Below are positions 11,414-20,848 of a DNA stretch of 64,000 bases, piece after piece. The number at the start of each line of letters is the position of its first letter. Position 1 is the first letter of the stretch. Below the pieces are notes generated by a model. It did not search any database. It saw nothing but the letters and a program-made list of their open reading frames with translations, and was not told where the DNA came from. Origin of the DNA: Verticillium longisporum (lineage: Eukaryota > Ascomycota > Sordariomycetes > Glomerellales > Plectosphaerellaceae); NCBI GenBank assembly GCA_019188255.1, contig JAETXT010000002.1:3410001-3474000 (forward strand), read 5' to 3'. Both the position numbers and the translations under genes were made by a program.

Positions 11414-12687
11414 ATGGCTCTCACGTACAAGCAGTCGGTTCTCGTGCGGGGCTCGATCCCAGCCCTGCGCGAGCACGGCGAGACCATCACAAGCCTCTTC
11501 TACGCCAACATGTTGCGCGCCCATCCGGAGCTGCATGACATGTTCAATACAGCCAACCAGGCCAACGGCCGGCAACCGCGTGCCCTGACGTCCGTCATCC
11601 TGGCCTTTGCCGCCAACCTCAACCACACAGCCGAGCTCATCCCCGTCTCGAACGCATGTGCAACAAGCACTGCTCCCTCAATATCCGGCCCGAACACTAC
11701 GACATTGTCGGCAAGTACCTGCTCGAAGCCTTTGGACAGATCCTCGGCCCGACGTGGACGCCAGAGGTGCAGCAGGCGTGGCACAAGGCATACTCGTTGC
11801 TTGCCAAGATGCTCATCGGACGCGAGGCGCAGCTGTACCGGGATTTCGAGCTCGGCGCGGGCTGGGGCCCGACGGCGTTCCGCAAGTTCCGCATCGAGCG
11901 CAAGGTCGCCGAGACGGACGACATTTACTCGTTCTACCTCGTCCCCGTCGACGGGCGGCGGCTGCCGGCGTTTCTGCCGGGCCAGTACGTCACGGTGCGC
12001 GTGGCCGTGCCGGCGATCCACCACCTGCAGATGCGGCAGTACTCGCTCTCCGAGGCGCCGCGGCCGGACCACTACCAGGTGACGATCAAGCGCGACACGG
12101 GCACGCAGGTGGGCAAGGGCGCCGAGGCGCTGCGTCTGCACCCGGGGGCCGTGTCGAACCTGCTCATCGACGACAAGCAGGCGGGCGACACGGTGGAGCT
12201 GTCGCACCCGGCGGGCGACTTCCACCTCGACACGGACGCGTCGTCGACGCTGCCGCTCGTGCTCATCTCGGCCGGCGTCGGCGCGGCGCCGCTGGCTGCC
12301 ATCCTCAACACGGTCGTCGAGCGCCAGGCCGTCCGCCCCATCAGCTGGGTGCACTGCTCGGCGCGCGGCGCCGGGCCCTTTGAGGCCCACGTGCGCCGCC
12401 TCGCCGCGTCGCGCGACCGCTTCGCCACCCGCTTCTTCCGCAGCAAGGTCGCCGACGCCGACGCGTGCCAGACGCGCACCCCCGGCGACGAGTACGGCGT
12501 GCGCCTCGACCTCGCCGTCATGGACCGCGGGCAGCTGCACCTCGAGCACGGCGGCGCCGAGTACTACATCTGCGGGTCCGAGGCCTTCATGGCCGAGACG
12601 TCGGCCTACCTCCTCGCGCAGGGCGTCGATGAGACGAGGGTGCACTATGAGTGGTTCACGACGGGCGACCCGGAGTTCAAGCACTAG
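11414..12687 (+). CDS. Flavohemoglobin (nitric oxide dioxygenase), one frame break
   Basis: The ATG at 11414 gives MALTYKQSVLVRGSIPALRE. An N-terminal globin domain (about residues 1-145) is followed by a ferredoxin-reductase-like FAD domain with the flavin motif MRQYSLSEAP, and an NAD domain with LVLISAGVGAAPL. The proximal heme His lies in CNKHCSLNIRPEHYDIVG. The family converts NO plus O2 to nitrate using NAD(P)H in the cytosol and protects against nitrosative stress. One base is missing between 11641 and 11650, just before the proximal-His helix. The upstream part is read in one frame and residues from LERMCNKH onward in another. The corrected length of about 424 residues is normal for the family. 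The ending TAG is at 12685-12687. Confidence 0.92.
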
Positions 12688-14287
12688 CGGTCTTTTGGCT
12701 TGTGGGCCTTTGCTTTGTCGAGGGGTTTCCTGGGCGAAGAAAGAGGAAGGGAAAGGGCATGGGCTTGAGCGCGGCGTATAAAAGGGATCACGTTATGCTG
12801 GGATATCCGGGTTTTGGCAGCTGTGTCTCGGGAATAGACGGCGGCTTCTTGGTGGATTGGGCGAATTGACCACCTACTCAATCAGCAGTCACCTGTTCAT
12901 ATGATACATCCTTGTGTTCATGCAATGCAGCCGTTATGTTCCTGGTTACGCTATTCGACGTGAAGATTTGCGTCTTCTTTTCCCAACCTAAATAATGAAT
13001 TGCCTGTGTAAAATGCCCCTGCACTTGTCTTGTCTTCCTGTCCAGCCTTGAATTGTCCCTCTGAGCTTCAGACGACAACCCTTGTCCTGACGATATGGCT
13101 TCTGATTTAGCATATATGGGGTTCCTCCACAGCGAAATCTAAGCTGAACAGGTGTCGAGTACGATATTATTATCACGAAAGAACATTGGCATGCGTCTGC
13201 CGGCTCAATCTGAGGAACGTAAATGATGAGCCTAAAGTATTTGATCGAGATGCGAATACCCATATGATCTACGACACGAGCCGAGATGTCTTTATGTTCC
13301 TCGAGTCGTTTAGGTAGCCTTTTCTGAACCATAGACTGTCTGTTACGCTCTCCAGCATCTGTATATGAAGGGACTATTTCAAGTGCCAAAGTGGCACGAC
13401 GTACCGATCGTAAAGTTGTGGCATCACGGCTGGTCCTGTCATAGTAGACTCGTCTTGAACGTTCAGGGCCTACGACCACCGTGCATTCGGCGTAACCAGA
13501 TGCGCCAAAATGCATCTGAGAGGTCATCTGCCATGTGACTGTCTCTTCGATGACCGGTTTGCTCTCCTATAACACGGTGGGTTGTATGTTCATCTGATGG
13601 AACTTATTTTTCCAAAGGAAAAGCAAAATCTTTCTGAAGGTCTCTGTCACTTGACAACAGCTGAGTACTCTATGTATACCTGCTGGCGGTACTCCTCGCT
13701 ATGCCTGGCCGACGGCGTCAGCATGCCGACAACGCTGTCGCCACTTTGCAACCATCAAGACAGAACATGAATGATGTGATGGCTCGACCGAGGAGGGTAT
13801 ATTGACAGTTGGCAGTGTCAGTTCTTGCGGGTGATCGGTATCACACAGCAGCAGAGTACCCAGGTACCTTCAGCAGGTTCATGTTCTGTACCTCAGTTCA
13901 GTAACAGTGGTCCAATCCGAAGAATGCGACTGCCATGCTGACGATTCCTTCGCACTTGCCCCTCGTGTCATGTCGACTGGCCGGCAATCGGTGCTTTCCC
14001 AGTCGAGGTGGGATGTTGGGCCCCGCAGATAAGGCGGGGAAATCGCAGGGCCCAGTCGTGCCTTCTTGTTATCATGCAGTTGTCTCACCTGCTGTCCCGA
14101 GGTGAGGGGCTCATGTACTTCCTAAGGTACCAGGTAAGGCACCAGACGAACTATCTCGACTGCTGTTTGTCGACCGAACATCTACTGTTTGTCGACCGAA
14201 CATCAAGTCCATCTGCTTCGCCAAGGCTATCAGACGCAATCACGGGTCGAATCAACGTACAGTCATTTGGCACACAACACCCTCGCC
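12688..14287. other. Intergenic region between flavohemoglobin and guanine deaminase
   Basis: The 1.6-kb spacer is more AT-rich than its neighbours. It contains one unrecognised minus-strand ORF (listed separately). A duplicated ctgtttgtcgaccgaacatc lies at about 14162-14203, just upstream of the deaminase start. No RNA gene was seen. Confidence 0.4.
12988..13527 (-). CDS. Hypothetical ORF, 179 codons, doubtful
   Basis: This open frame starts with ATG at 13527 (MTSQMHFGASGYAECTVVVG). It has mixed-composition codons ending freely in A or T, unlike the strong C/G third-position bias of neighbouring genes. I recognise no domain, signal peptide or membrane segment. It could be a foreign or young gene, a degraded fragment, or chance. 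It is listed only because it is the longest ORF in the spacer and does not shadow another gene. Confidence 0.2.
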   Translation of the reverse strand: MTSQMHFGASGYAECTVVVGPERSRRVYYDRTSRDATTLRSVRRATLALEIVPSYTDAGERNRQSMVQKRLPKRLEEHKDISARVVDHMGIRISIKYFRLIIYVPQIEPADACQCSFVIIISYSTPVQLRFRCGGTPYMLNQKPYRQDKGCRLKLRGTIQGWTGRQDKCRGILHRQFII

Positions 14288-15676
14288 ATGACCTCCGCCG
14301 TGACGCCGCTGGTCTTTCACGGCCCCATCATCCACTCTCGTAACCTCGAAGAGCTGGAGATACTCGAGAATGCAACCCTCGTCATTGATGCCAGCGGAAC
14401 CATCACGGCCCTCAAGAAGAGCGAGGCCGATGACACGCCGACACCTGCCGTGCCCGAGGGCGCCCGAGTCCACCACCTGGGACCCGGTGAGTTCCTGATC
14501 CCCGGCTTCATCGACACGCACAACCACGCACCGCAGTGGCCCATGCGCGGCATCGGCCAAGGGCTGCACATCCTCGACTGGCTCGACCAGGTGACGTTTC
14601 CCTTCGAGGCGCGGTTCGCCGATGCCGCCTACGCGCGCGCCACCTACGAGGATACCGTCGCCGACTTTCTGCGCCAGGGCATCACGACGGCCTCCTACTA
14701 CAGCTCGCGCCACGCCGAAGGGACGCGCATCCTCGCCGACATTTGCGTCGAAAAGGGCCAGCGCGCACTCGTCGGCAAGTGCAACATGGACCGCAACGCC
14801 CCAGCCTACCTCGCCGAGCCGAGCGCCGCCGTGTCGCTGCAGGAGACGCGCGACTGCATCGCCCACATCCGCGCCCTGCCCGGCTGCGGCGACCCCGAGC
14901 ACGCCCTCGTCAGGCCCGTGCTGACGCCGCGCTTCGCCATCTGCTGCACGGCCGAGCTGCTGACGGGCCTCGGCGACATGATGCGCGCCGACGCGTCGCT
15001 CGCCATGCAGACGCACTTTAACGAGGCCCAGCAGGAGGTCGACGCCACGCGCGCCCTGTTCCCGGACCTCGCGGCACGCAGCGAGGCAGACCTCTACGAG
15101 CACTTCGGGCTGCTGGGCCCGCGGTCGATCCTCGCGCACTGCACCGTCATGACCGACTACGACAAGGAGAGGCTGCTGGCGCTCGGGTGCGGCGTCGCCC
15201 ACTGCCCGATCGCCAACATGACGGTCGGCGGCGGGTTCATGGTGGCGCCCGTGCGGGACCTGCTGCGGCGCGGCGTCAAGGTCGGCCTCGGCACCGACAG
15301 CGGCGGCGGCTGGGCGTCGCAGATGCTCGCCGTCATGCGCCAGGCCGTCATTGCGTCCAACGCGCGCGAGGTCATGGACGGGGCCGCCGCCAAGGCCCTC
15401 ACGCTCGACGAGGTCTTCTACCTGGCGACGCTCGGCGGCGCGCGCGTGCTCTGCCTCGAGCACCACGTCGGCAGCTTCGCCGTGGGCAAGCAGTTTGACG
15501 CGTCGTGGGTGGCGACGACGAGCGGCCTGCGGTCGGCCATGACGCCGCGGGAGGACGACGACGGGCTCCGGAGGATCTTTGAAAAGTTTGTCATGACGGG
15601 CGACGACCGGAACATGGCGCACGTCTATGTCCGAGGACGGAGGGTCGCGGGCGCGCGGCATGGAGAGGCTTCATGA
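14288..15676 (+). CDS. Guanine deaminase (amidohydrolase superfamily)
   Basis: The intronless ORF gives 462 residues from the ATG at 14288 (MTSAVTPLVFHGPIIHSRN). Upstream in-frame codons exist but the next start would be non-ATG. It has the amidohydrolase metal ligands: FIDTHNHAPQWPMRGIG, MQTHFNEAQQEV, ILAHCTVM and LGTDSGGGW, plus the guanine-deaminase-type GECHxN-equivalent region. It hydrolyses guanine to xanthine and ammonia in the cytosol, feeding purine nitrogen into the urate pathway. Unlike its neighbours the frame is intact. GC content at third positions is very high. Length and motifs are normal. Closest alternative: another amidohydrolase of the ATZ/TRZ group, less likely given the motif set. 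Confidence 0.93.
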   Translation: MTSAVTPLVFHGPIIHSRNLEELEILENATLVIDASGTITALKKSEADDTPTPAVPEGARVHHLGPGEFLIPGFIDTHNHAPQWPMRGIGQGLHILDWLDQVTFPFEARFADAAYARATYEDTVADFLRQGITTASYYSSRHAEGTRILADICVEKGQRALVGKCNMDRNAPAYLAEPSAAVSLQETRDCIAHIRALPGCGDPEHALVRPVLTPRFAICCTAELLTGLGDMMRADASLAMQTHFNEAQQEVDATRALFPDLAARSEADLYEHFGLLGPRSILAHCTVMTDYDKERLLALGCGVAHCPIANMTVGGGFMVAPVRDLLRRGVKVGLGTDSGGGWASQMLAVMRQAVIASNAREVMDGAAAKALTLDEVFYLATLGGARVLCLEHHVGSFAVGKQFDASWVATTSGLRSAMTPREDDDGLRRIFEKFVMTGDDRNMAHVYVRGRRVAGARHGEAS

Positions 15677-15696
15677 CGAACCTAGCCCGAGCCTCA

Positions 15697-15767
15697 GATG
15701 CTCAGACTATGGCCTCTGCTCAGACTACAGCCTCTGCTCAGACTATAGCCTCTGCTCAGACATCGTG
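15697..15767. repeat. 18-bp tandem repeat downstream of guanine deaminase
   Basis: The unit ctcagactatggcctctg is repeated about four times with one- or two-base changes (tatggc, tacagc, tatagc), starting about 20 bp after the deaminase stop codon. It probably lies in the 3' UTR. Confidence 0.75.
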
Positions 15768-15986
15768 GCCAGGACTGTGGGCCCAAGATAAGAAATTGTC
15801 AACCCATTTCGGCTGAGTTGCTCGAGGCGCAACGTGATACTGCCGCCGTGGTAAAATGACAAGCGCATGGCCCCCACTACATGCTACGTACATGTACTGA
15901 TCTTTCTCCCGCGCCGGGCGACACTCCGCCATGAGACCCGCGTCTCCCGACCACGGCCAACGCCCATTGGCGCGGGTAAAGAAACC

Positions 15987-15993
15987 GGCTAAA
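15987..15993 (+). promoter_or_regulatory. GGCTAAA, XlnR/XYR1-type site candidate
   Basis: An exact GGCTAAA match lies 668 bp upstream of the xylitol dehydrogenase start. Heptamers occur by chance about once per 16 kb per strand, so this alone is weak evidence. Confidence 0.35.
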
Positions 15994-16660
15994 GAGAGTA
16001 AAAGAGAGAATAGGCGGGCCATTAGCGGCGCGCAGAAGGTCGTCCCGGCGCTATGGCGCCCTCAGGGAGCGGAACCTCCAGTGGGTCCTTGGGGGTTCAG
16101 GCTTGTCGGGTTCACCACAGGGGCAGCTGGGCAGCTCCAGCGCCAGCGCGATGCGGGCAACGGGAACAGGAAACGACTGTATCCCACCGACGTCAGGGCC
16201 CCCGCATAGCATTCTCCGCCGTCACGAGGGACGCGCTTTGGTTGTAGGGAGCCGTATATCGGTGAGGAAGTTTTGGGGAGGTCTCGCCTTTTTTTCTTCT
16301 GTCTCCTCTTCTACCGGCGCTTCCTCGAGTGGAGAGGCTCTGGTTCGAGGGCTGGAAGGGTCCATGTTGAGAAGGGGCAGGTTCAAAGCAGGCGCATGTG
16401 GTCGAGACGAGGAAGGATGAGGGGCACCTCGTTCTTGCCAGTGACCTAGCTACCCCTCCATCCCCTCATCGTGACCTCAACCTTTTTTCATCCCCTCCCT
16501 CTTGTCTTCTTTTTGCCTCTCTCTCTCTCTTCCTCGTGTTTCTTCCAATCAATTTACTTTGTATCTGATACCCAAATTCATCTCCAGCTCGTCACGGCTC
16601 CAAACAACTGAACCAATTCCTCACCTCTCCCGAAATCACAACCCCCCCCCACCCCCGGCC

Positions 16661-17720
16661 ATGTCTTCCAACCTCTCCTTCGTCCTCAACAAGGTCCACG
16701 ACGTCTCCTTTGAGGAGCGCGAGGTGCCCAAGATCACGTCGGAACACGACGTCCTCGTCGCCGTCAACTACACGGGCATCTGTGGCTCCGACGTCCACTA
16801 CTACGACCACGGTGCCATTGGCCACTTTGTCGTCAAAGACCCCATGGTGCTCGGCCACGAGTCTGCCGGTACCATTGTCGAGGTTGGCTCGGCCGTCAAG
16901 ACGCTCGTCAAGGGCGACCGCGTGGCCCTCGAGCCCGGCTACCCGTGCCGCCGCTGCGCCGACTGCCTCGCCGGCAACTACAACCTCTGCCACGAGATGG
17001 TCTTCGCCGCGACGCCCCCCTACCACGGCACTCTGACCGGCTTCTGGGCCGCTCCCGCCGACTTTTGCTACAAGCTGCCCGAGAACGTGTCCCTGCAGGA
17101 GGGGGCCCTCATCGAGCCCCTCGCCGTCGCCGTCCACATCACACGCCAGGCCGCCGTCACGCCCGGCGCCTCCGTCGTCGTCATGGGCGCCGGCCCTGTC
17201 GGCCTCCTCTGCGCCGCCGTCTCGCGCGCCTTTGGCGCCACCAAGGTCGTCTCGGTCGACATTGTCCAGTCCAAGCTCGACATGGCCCGCGACCTCGCCA
17301 GCACCCACACCTACCTCTCGCAGCGCCTGCCGGCCGAGGAGAACGCCGCGGCCCTCAAGGCCCAGTGCGGCCTCGGCAAGGGCGCCGACGTTGTCATTGA
17401 CGCCAGCGGCGCAGCCTAGCATCCAGACGAGCCTGCACACGGTGCGCATGGGCGGCACCTACGTCCAGGGCGGCATGGGCAAGGCCGACATCAACTTCCC
17501 CATCATGGCCCTGTGCCTCAAGGAGGTCACCGCCAAGGGCAGCTTCCGCTACGGGCCCGGCGACTACAAGCTCGCCATCGACCTCGTCGCCAACGGCAGC
17601 GTCAACGTCAAGAAGCTCATCTCCGAGGTCGTGTCCTTCCAGGAGGCCGAGGACGCCTTCAAGAAGGTCAAGCAGGGCCAGGTCATCAAGGTCCTCATCA
17701 AGGGCCCCAACGAGCAGTGA
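16661..17720 (+). CDS. Xylitol dehydrogenase (NAD-dependent, zinc MDR family), one frame break
   Basis: The ATG at 16661 gives [20 protein letters not shown]. Catalytic-zinc motifs are [13 protein letters not shown] and VLGHESAGT; the structural-zinc Cys cluster is [17 protein letters not shown]; the Rossmann motif is [11 protein letters not shown]. An Asp after the second strand ([10 protein letters not shown]) indicates NAD rather than NADP. It oxidises xylitol to D-xylulose in the cytosol, the second step of fungal xylose use. Two bases appear to be missing near 17412 (a Gly-Ala-Glu-Pro context is broken), creating a false TAG at 17417-17419. The rest ([16 protein letters not shown] to the end) continues in another frame. 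Corrected length of about 353 residues is typical. L-arabinitol or sorbitol dehydrogenase is a less likely alternative. Confidence 0.88.
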
Positions 17721-18026
17721 GCGGAAGGAACGTGATCGGGAGCGAGGTGCCGGGTCGGACGGACAGCGTCGGCAGCGGCGAGGTGTTGCATTCTGGATGG
17801 TCTGCGTGGCATGGTATATGACGACTGAGCATGATGGTTGGGCATGATGACTGGACTTGTTTACAATAGCGATATCCCTGAAAAGTACATTTCATCCACG
17901 TTGCTACGACACGTGCCTTGTTGTTTCATGTTCGTGACCTCACGCATCTCCCCGTCATCATGATTCATATCGTCTATTCGTACGGAGCATCATCTAGGTC
18001 TCACACCCCCCTCACCGGGCACAGCC
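17721..18026. other. Convergent 3' spacer
   Basis: The 306-bp spacer lies between the stops of xylitol dehydrogenase (plus) and beta-mannosidase (minus). It holds the two 3' UTRs; nothing else is seen. Confidence 0.5.
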
Positions 18027-20585
18027 TCAGTCCAGCATACCGAGGTACCGCGTCTCAATTTTCGTGTCGGCCTTGGCCCCCGTCACGGGAATGACGACCA
18101 CTTCACCGGGGACAATATCGACGAGGTTGTCGCCAAAGACGACGTCATCGTCTGGGCACTCGAGCGCGAGGCCCTTGATCGGCACCTCGGCGCTGACCTC
18201 GACGACCGTGTTGTCCCTCGCCAGCGTGGCCACGAGCTGCTTGGGCTTCTGCAGGTGCAGATACTTGAGGGGCTCGGGCCAGTTGACGTACCGCGCCAGC
18301 TGCTTGCCGTCCCTGTCGACGAGGTACGCCGCCACGACGATGCGGCCCTCCTCCCCCTTGTGCCGCACGGGCACCTCAAAGTCGGTAATCTCGGTCGACG
18401 CGTTCTTTGGCAGCACGAGGCCCTCCTTGGCCTTCTCGTTGTACGTCTCCTCGGCCGTCTCGACGTCCCATCCCTTGACTATGACGTCGACGGTCAGGTC
18501 CTCGAGCTGCAGGTTCGAGCCCCAGACCTCAATCTTGGTCTTTGTGTCAATGTTGACCCGCGTGTACTTGTCCTTGGGGTGCTTGTGCTCGCGACGCGTA
18601 ATGCCGATCGACAGCGGCGCCATCTCTCGCTTGACCGTGTAGTAGGCATGCTTCGGCCGCAGGTAATAGTCGCAGATGGCCCACGATGTGACGGGCCAGC
18701 AGTCGTTGATCTGCCACACGAGCGCGCCGCCGCAGTACTCGCGGCCCGGTCCTCGCCACTCTCGCTTCCACAGCCGGTAGGCCGACGCGAGACACTCGGC
18801 CTGCATCAGCTGCGTGCAGTACACAAAGTGCTCGAGAGGATCGGGCGCGTAGCGGAAGTTCTCCACGAGGTAGAGGGCGATGCGGCGCTCGTGGCCGTCG
18901 GCCTTGTTGTGGAAGTCGATCGTGGACGACTGCGGGTAGCGGTCAGGGTCGTCGCGACCCTTGGGCAGGAAAGCATCGATCGTCTTGACCGAAGGGAAGG
19001 CCTCCATGCCGAATTCGGAAACGAAGCGGCCGACGAGCTTGTCAAAGTTTTGATACTTCTCCTGCGTGCCGTGCCAGACGTTCCACTGGTGCAGGTCACC
19101 CACGGTGGGGTCGCGCGTGTCGGCGCCGCTCCAGGGGCTGCCAAAGTGGTAGAACGTGTCGGGGATGAGACTGGCGCAGACGTCGGCAAGAACCTTTTCG
19201 TAGATGTACCGGGCGGGGAAGTCCGTCTTGAGCCAGCTATCGGGGTCCTTGTCGTTGATGTCATATGTCAGGTTCTCCGACTCGGCGAACTGGTAGTCTT
19301 CGTTGTTGCCCGCCCAGATGACGATCGAAGGGTGGTGACGCAGCAACTTGACGTTCTCCTCAGCCTCACGCTTGATCGAGTCGAGCAGCGCGGGCCAGGC
19401 AGGGTAGTTTCCACAGCCAAACATAAAGTCATGCCAGACGAGAATGCCGAGCTCGTCGCAAACATCGTAAAAGGCCTGCTCCTCGTAGATACCTCCGCCC
19501 CAGACACGCACCATGAACTGGTTGCCGTCTGCCAGGAGCTTCATCCAGGCACGGTAGCGCTCCTTGGAGATACGAGGAATGAAGTTGTCGGCAGGAATCC
19601 AGTTACTGCCACCGCAGAAGACGGAAATGCCGTTGACGCGGAAGAAGAAGGACGTGCCAGGCTGCTCCTTCAGCGGGCCTTGCACCAGCTCGACCTTGCG
19701 AAGACCAATGTTCTTGGTGACGTGGTCAACCTCGTCTTGGCCGTCGACAAGCGTCGCCTTGACGGTGTAGAGGGGCTGCTTGCCGTAGCGGACGGGGTAC
19801 CACAAGGCCGGGTCGTTGATCTCAAAGGTGGCCTTGGCATCAGCGATCTCAGAGGCGTCGACGAGCTGAGAGGCCACCGAGTTGCCGTCCAGAGACACAT
19901 TGAAGTGAATCTTGGAGGCCTTGCCCTCGGTCTTTGCATGAACGACGAGCGTAGCCGACTTGTATGAGTCGTCAATAGTCTGGTCAAAATGAAGGTCGAC
20001 GATGCGCGAATCGTAAATCTCCAGGTTGATGGGCCTCCAGGGGCCGCAGGTCAGGAGCGTCGGGCCCCAGTCCCAGCCCCAGTGGTACTGGGCCTTGCGA
20101 ACGGCGAGCCTCGAGTTGTCACCGTTCCAGCACCCCCACTTGTGATCCGGGTGCTCCTCGACGCGCTTCCAGCCGCGCAGGTACGCGCTGTCAAAGTGGA
20201 TCTGGAGCTCATTGTTGCCCTCGGCGTTGAGCTTGTCAGTGACGTCGACGCGCTCAGGGATGAACATGTTGTCCGTTTCGAGAATGGTAGAGCCGTTCAG
20301 CTTGACGGTGGCAAAGGTGTCGAGGCCATCAAAGGCGAGGACGGCCTTTTGGCCGGCGCTCAGCTTGGGGGACGCGAAACTTGTGCGGTAGAGCCATTGG
20401 GCCTCGCCGATCCATTGGACATCAAGCTCATTCTTGCCGATGAATGGGTCGGGGATGATCTTATGGGCGATGAGGTCTAGGTGAACATTGGTGGGGAATT
20501 GGCTGACGGAAAGGAACTCGGAGTCGTCTTTGTCGGCCCGGCGAAACTGCCAATCCTTATCGACGGGGATGACGTTGCGTGCCAT
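18027..20585 (-). CDS. Beta-mannosidase, GH2 family, intracellular type
   Basis: The ORF is read from the ATG at 20585 (MARNVIPVDKDWQFRRADKD) to 18027, 852 residues with no intron. It has the GH2 layout: N-terminal jelly-roll domain, Ig-like domain, and TIM barrel with acid/base Glu in VIWAGNNEDYQ (about residue 427) and nucleophile Glu in FVSEFGMEAFPS (about residue 522). There is no signal peptide, so it acts on mannobiose and short mannosides taken up by the cell (MndB-type). The open frame continues upstream through the 12-bp repeat as a Leu-Asn-Ser-Thr run, but no ATG exists there apart from one nine codons before the chosen start. The chosen start matches the family N-terminus best. The frame is fully intact. 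Confidence 0.92.
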   Translation of the reverse strand: MARNVIPVDKDWQFRRADKDDSEFLSVSQFPTNVHLDLIAHKIIPDPFIGKNELDVQWIGEAQWLYRTSFASPKLSAGQKAVLAFDGLDTFATVKLNGSTILETDNMFIPERVDVTDKLNAEGNNELQIHFDSAYLRGWKRVEEHPDHKWGCWNGDNSRLAVRKAQYHWGWDWGPTLLTCGPWRPINLEIYDSRIVDLHFDQTIDDSYKSATLVVHAKTEGKASKIHFNVSLDGNSVASQLVDASEIADAKATFEINDPALWYPVRYGKQPLYTVKATLVDGQDEVDHVTKNIGLRKVELVQGPLKEQPGTSFFFRVNGISVFCGGSNWIPADNFIPRISKERYRAWMKLLADGNQFMVRVWGGGIYEEQAFYDVCDELGILVWHDFMFGCGNYPAWPALLDSIKREAEENVKLLRHHPSIVIWAGNNEDYQFAESENLTYDINDKDPDSWLKTDFPARYIYEKVLADVCASLIPDTFYHFGSPWSGADTRDPTVGDLHQWNVWHGTQEKYQNFDKLVGRFVSEFGMEAFPSVKTIDAFLPKGRDDPDRYPQSSTIDFHNKADGHERRIALYLVENFRYAPDPLEHFVYCTQLMQAECLASAYRLWKREWRGPGREYCGGALVWQINDCWPVTSWAICDYYLRPKHAYYTVKREMAPLSIGITRREHKHPKDKYTRVNIDTKTKIEVWGSNLQLEDLTVDVIVKGWDVETAEETYNEKAKEGLVLPKNASTEITDFEVPVRHKGEEGRIVVAAYLVDRDGKQLARYVNWPEPLKYLHLQKPKQLVATLARDNTVVEVSAEVPIKGLALECPDDDVVFGDNLVDIVPGEVVVIPVTGAKADTKIETRYLGMLD

Positions 20586-20640
20586 GTTGCGTGGCAGCAA
20601 GATGAGCATGACAGGTAGAGGGCGGTCAAGGACACTTGAG

Positions 20641-20767
20641 GTCGAGTTCAAGGTCGAGTTCAAGGTCGAGTTCAAGGTCGAGTTCAAGGTCGAGTTCAAG
20701 GTCGAGTTCAAGGTCGAGTTCAAGGTCGAGTTCAAGGTCGAGTTCAAGGTCGAGTTCAAGGTCGAGG
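20641..20767. repeat. 12-bp tandem repeat, ten perfect copies
   Basis: The unit gtcgagttcaag is repeated ten times without a mismatch (20641-20760), with a partial eleventh copy. It lies 56 bp upstream of the beta-mannosidase ATG, so in the 5' UTR or core promoter. Read on the minus strand it is open (Leu-Asn-Ser-Thr per unit), but it is preceded by TAG at 20778-20780 without an intervening ATG. Confidence 0.95.
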
Positions 20768-20841
20768 TTATCGTGCTCTAAAGGCCGGCGAGCTGTAGCT
20801 AGGCAGTCACAAGAATGGAAGCTACCCCAAGTGATGTTCCT

Positions 20842-20848
20842 GGCTAAA
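20842..20848 (+). promoter_or_regulatory. GGCTAAA, XlnR/XYR1-type site candidate
   Basis: An exact GGCTAAA lies 257 bp upstream of the beta-mannosidase start (opposite orientation to the gene), just beyond the 12-bp array. It may be a hemicellulase-regulator site; chance is possible. Confidence 0.3.

Larger units (their letters stand above)
15677..16660. promoter_or_regulatory. Upstream region of xylitol dehydrogenase
   Basis: This spacer of nearly 1 kb carries a GGCTAAA heptamer at 15987-15993, matching the XlnR/XYR1-type activator site. Pyrimidine-rich tracts (ctctctctct near 16520) and a C9 run (16642-16650) lie just before the ATG. Pyrimidine-rich leaders are common before strongly expressed fungal genes. 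Regulation by XlnR is inference. Confidence 0.45.

Noticed and set aside
14252..15661. 469-codon minus-strand ORF
   Set aside because: Antisense shadow of guanine deaminase; His/Arg/Ala-rich composition only.
18255..19967. 570-codon plus-strand ORF
   Set aside because: Antisense shadow of beta-mannosidase, which has clear GH2 catalytic motifs on the other strand.
20586..20777. N-terminal Leu-Asn-Ser-Thr repeat extension of beta-mannosidase
   Set aside because: The open frame through the 12-bp array has no ATG before the upstream TAG, so it is not translated from a normal start.
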